Shown here in pieces: positions 63,280-64,000 of a DNA stretch of 64,000 nt. The stretch is from CAVWGP01 sp963754645. GTDB lineage: Bacteria; Pseudomonadota; Alphaproteobacteria; Bin65. Every line of letters begins with the position of its first letter. Position 1 is the first letter of the stretch. The DNA is taken from NCBI GenBank assembly GCA_963754645.1, contig CAVWGP010000004.1, positions 1,240,001-1,304,000 on the forward strand, given 5' to 3'. Under the pieces are notes generated by a model. The model was not told where the DNA came from, did not search any database, and saw only the letters and a list, made by a program, of their open reading frames with translations. The translations under genes and the position numbers were made by a program.

Positions 63280-64000
63280 CCATGCAGCCGCGCTCCCGCC
63301 GGATCGTAAAAGCACGGCTCGACGATCTCGGCCTTGTGCCAGCGGCCTTCGTCGATGAGCGTCACGGTTTCGCCCTCGCGGCGCCGGCCGTCGCGCACCA
63401 TGGCCAGCGCGATGGAGCGTCCGAGCGCGGGGCTCAGGCAGCTTGAGGTGATCCAGCCGTCGCTGCCGCCGGCGCCATCGCCGAGTGCCACATGGCTGCC
63501 GGCGGCGGGCACGAAGCGCGCATCGGCGGTGCGGATGCCGACGAGTTGATTGCGCCCCGCGCGCCGCGCTTCCGGCAGCATGAGCGAACGGCGGCCGATG
63601 AAATCCGATCGCTTGCGCGCGACGAAGCGGCCCATGCCGATATCGCCGGGCACCGTCGTGCCGTCGGTTTCGGAGCCGACGAGGATGTAGCCTTTTTCGG
63701 CGCGCAGGACGGTCAGGGCCTCGACGCCGAAGGGCTCGGCGCCGGCAGCGTGCGCCAGCTGCCACAATGCGGCGCCGCGCCGCGCCGGCACCGCGATTTC
63801 GTAGCTGATCTCGCCGGTGAAACTCACGCGCTGAACCCGCGCCGCCATGCCGGCAACCTTGCCCTCGCGCATCGCCATGTGCGGAAACGCGCCGGGCGCA
63901 AGGTCGATATCGCTGCCGATCGTTTCCAGAACGCGCCGGGCGCGCGGCCCGGTTAGCGTCATCACCGACCAATGATGGGTTACCGGCGTCACGAACACGC
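63276..64000 (-). CDS. soxA: Sarcosine oxidase alpha-like / GcvT-domain protein, C-terminal part
   Basis: Cut by the right edge; the visible 241 residues are the C-terminal aminomethyltransferase domain. VTHHWSVMTLTGPRARRVLE, VSFTGEISYEIAVP, LRAEKGYILVGSETDGTTVPGDIGMGRFVARKRSDFIGRRSL and the end KAEIVEPCFYDPAGARLHG are typical of SoxA. The domain moves the methyl-derived one-carbon unit of sarcosine to tetrahydrofolate. Stop overlaps the SoxG start region. Confidence 0.9.
   Translation of the reverse strand, partial: VFVTPVTHHWSVMTLTGPRARRVLETIGSDIDLAPGAFPHMAMREGKVAGMAARVQRVSFTGEISYEIAVPARRGAALWQLAHAAGAEPFGVEALTVLRAEKGYILVGSETDGTTVPGDIGMGRFVARKRSDFIGRRSLMLPEARRAGRNQLVGIRTADARFVPAAGSHVALGDGAGGSDGWITSSCLSPALGRSIALAMVRDGRRREGETVTLIDEGRWHKAEIVEPCFYDPAGARLHG

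Overview
The window comes from one GC-rich proteobacterial chromosome, almost certainly an alphaproteobacterium. The evidence is the tRNA-Leu(TAG)-tig-clpP-clpX-lon-tRNA-Val block, an NDUFS4-type electron-transport protein gene, DUF1192, DUF1499, entericidin, RhlE and DUF882/YcbB-type envelope genes, together with many ABC importers and CoA- or amide-directed catabolic genes. It looks like a heterotrophic soil or water organism. I cannot assign a genus from the sequence alone. No rRNA, CRISPR array, prophage or complete insertion sequence is present.

Layout. 1-4.7 kb: a minus-strand polar amino-acid ABC importer with a SelA-fold PLP enzyme, and the start of a second binding protein. 4.9-8.4 kb: metC-like lyase, hisI, a SET-domain protein, a UPF0114 membrane protein and a GNAT acetyltransferase. 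8.5-10 kb: remains of an IS481-type element whose inverted ends enclose a higBA toxin-antitoxin pair. 10-21.7 kb: tRNA-Arg, NDUFS4-like, tRNA-Pro, histone-deacetylase-like AcuC, an AEC transporter, a DinG/Rad3-type helicase, an ECF sigma factor with a membrane partner, RhlE, a hydrolase, and small envelope or stress genes including an entericidin too short for ordinary ORF lists. 21.8-26 kb: a candidate small RNA with an anti-Shine-Dalgarno loop, a luciferase-like oxidoreductase with a MarR regulator, a dienoyl-CoA-reductase-like SDR, and a three-gene cobalt-type nitrile hydratase/thiocyanate hydrolase. 26.5-35 kb: a DUF1186-UPF0149-SEC-C protein and a complete Liv-type ABC importer run together with an alpha/beta hydrolase and an enoyl-CoA hydratase. 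35-38.3 kb: small lipoproteins, a DUF882 peptidase and a YcbB-type L,D-transpeptidase. 38.4-44.4 kb: aldehyde dehydrogenase, FMN reductase, NIPSNAP, a ThDP enzyme, a 0.9-kb repeat-rich intergenic region and a PstS-like binding protein. 44.5-52.3 kb: a second higBA pair between two 460-bp direct repeats of tRNA-Val plus the 3' end of lon, then lon, clpX, clpP, tig and tRNA-Leu. 52.4-64 kb: an operator-controlled membrane hydroxylase, DUF2817, a solo AceE-like E1, tRNA-Asn, a Phd/VapC pair, a DMT exporter and a hydantoinase (HyuA/HyuB) plus sarcosine oxidase (SoxG/SoxA) operon.

Assembly quality matters here. At least nineteen reading-frame breaks that I could reconstruct base by base are all single-base insertions, never deletions. 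They cluster in the 2.3-4.6 kb transporter and in lon and clpX. Breaking lon, clpX and a whole transporter at once is implausible biologically, so I read them as unpolished consensus errors and give the spans of the restored genes. Two in-frame stop codons, in lon and in a cupin gene, are substitutions and are treated separately.

Functional themes: uptake coupled to intracellular catabolism (amino acids, an ester or acyl compound, nitriles or thiocyanate, N-methylhydantoin to sarcosine to glycine), envelope and proteolysis housekeeping, and three toxin-antitoxin modules beside tRNA genes or mobile debris.
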